Shown piece after piece: positions 63,588 through 64,000 of a stretch of 64,000 bases of DNA. Origin of the DNA: Paenibacillus piri (GTDB taxonomy: Bacteria; Bacillota; Bacilli; Paenibacillales; NBRC-103111); contig NZ_SMRT01000007.1 of assembly GCF_004354045.1 (NCBI RefSeq), forward strand, positions 124,001 to 188,000. Reading direction: 5' to 3'. The translations under genes were made by a program, and so were the position numbers. Below the pieces are notes generated by a model. The model had not been told where the DNA came from and ran no database searches. It saw only the letters and a list, made by a program, of their open reading frames with translations. Numbering within the stretch: position 1 is the stretch's first letter; each line of letters starts with the position of its first letter.

Positions 63588-64000
63588 CTATAACACCTCA
63601 TTCAGATAAAGTCCGATACCCGCCAGCACGATGCCTGTCGCCCAAAAAGTTATAACGACGCGCCATTCGGACCAGCCCACCAATTCAAAATGGTGATGAA
63701 TCGGGCTCATTTTAAATACGCGCTTGCCTCTCGTTTTAAAGGAAATGACTTGAATAATGACGGACAGCACCTCGACGACGAACACGCCGCCGATCAGAAT
63801 GAGCAGCACTTCCGATTTCGTCAATACCGCGACGAGCGCCAACCCCCCGCCAATGCCGAGCGAGCCGGTATCGCCCATGAATACTTTGGCCGGATGCGCG
63901 TTAAATACGAGAAAACCGAGCACCGCGCCGACCATCGCAGCGGAGAAAATAGCGGTGTCGTGCTGCGTCAGGTTCAAGGCAATGATCGCGTAAGCGCCGA
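63588..64000 (-). CDS. mraY: Phospho-N-acetylmuramoyl-pentapeptide transferase, 5' end outside window
   Basis: C-terminal 136 residues of the lipid I synthase; the frame continues past the right edge. Visible motifs are [20 protein letters not shown] (catalytic Asp in MGDTGS), [20 protein letters not shown] and the UDP-binding [20 protein letters not shown], which are diagnostic for MraY. The stop lies 3 bp before the murD start. Confidence 0.96.
   Translation of the reverse strand, partial: GAYAIIALNLTQHDTAIFSAAMVGAVLGFLVFNAHPAKVFMGDTGSLGIGGGLALVAVLTKSEVLLILIGGVFVVEVLSVIIQVISFKTRGKRVFKMSPIHHHFELVGWSEWRVVITFWATGIVLAGIGLYLNEVL

Overview
The window looks like a chromosomal segment of an endospore-forming Bacillota, most likely Paenibacillus or a close relative in Paenibacillaceae. 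The evidence is the sporulation genes spoIIGA-sigE-sigG and spoVE inside the division/wall cluster, strong AGGAGG ribosome binding sites with many TTG/GTG starts, T-box leaders, a PyrR attenuator, the acetylated diaminopimelate route, and a gene order (mraY-murD-spoVE-murG-murB ... ftsA-ftsZ-spoIIGA-sigE-sigG-ylmCDE-sepF-ylmGH-divIVA-ileS-lspA-rluD-pyr) that follows the Bacillus subtilis chromosome. Genus assignment is inference; no rRNA or tRNA gene is visible.

Left third (1-24 kb): a sugar ABC transporter fragment (permease and binding protein); leuCD with a divergent LysR regulator; the methionine-salvage pair mtnU/mtnE; a GlnK-GlnL type two-component system next to a glnQHMP-like amino-acid transporter; then a proline-specific T-box leader in front of proB-proA-proC, continued without a visible terminator by mtnW-mtnX-mtnB; then a GNAT acetyltransferase and a HelD-type RNA polymerase-recycling helicase.

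Middle (24-41 kb): the pyrimidine operon pyrR-pyrB-pyrC-carA-carB-pyrF-pyrE (reverse strand), controlled by a promoter plus a PyrR-dependent attenuator and lacking pyrP/pyrK/pyrD. Between pyrR and rluD sits an insertion relative to B. subtilis: dapH and dapL (forward), then on the reverse strand patA (which completes the acetyl-DAP pathway) and a two-gene unit made of a TIR-like domain protein (of the family that includes Pycsar/CAP12 effectors) translationally coupled to a 53-residue protein of unknown function. The TIR pair has its own terminator and is the best candidate here for an undescribed (possibly defence) system.

Right third (41-64 kb): ileS with an isoleucine T-box, divIVA, ylmH-ylmG-sepF-ylmE-ylmD-ylmC, sigG, sigE, spoIIGA, a secreted stalk-domain protein, ftsZ, ftsA, divIB, murA, murB, murG, spoVE, murD and the start-side-truncated mraY, all on the reverse strand. 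Together they make and place the septum, build peptidoglycan precursors and start mother-cell/forespore gene expression.

Between genes there are three separate families of structured repeats: (1) a multi-arm hairpin element with covarying stems (2.1 kb, 52.0 kb, 52.3 kb); (2) 40-42 bp hairpin units ending in CTTCGTAAGCAT, in tandem arrays upstream of lspA and divIB with solo relatives upstream of sepF and sigE; (3) a roughly 50 bp element upstream of proC and pyrR.
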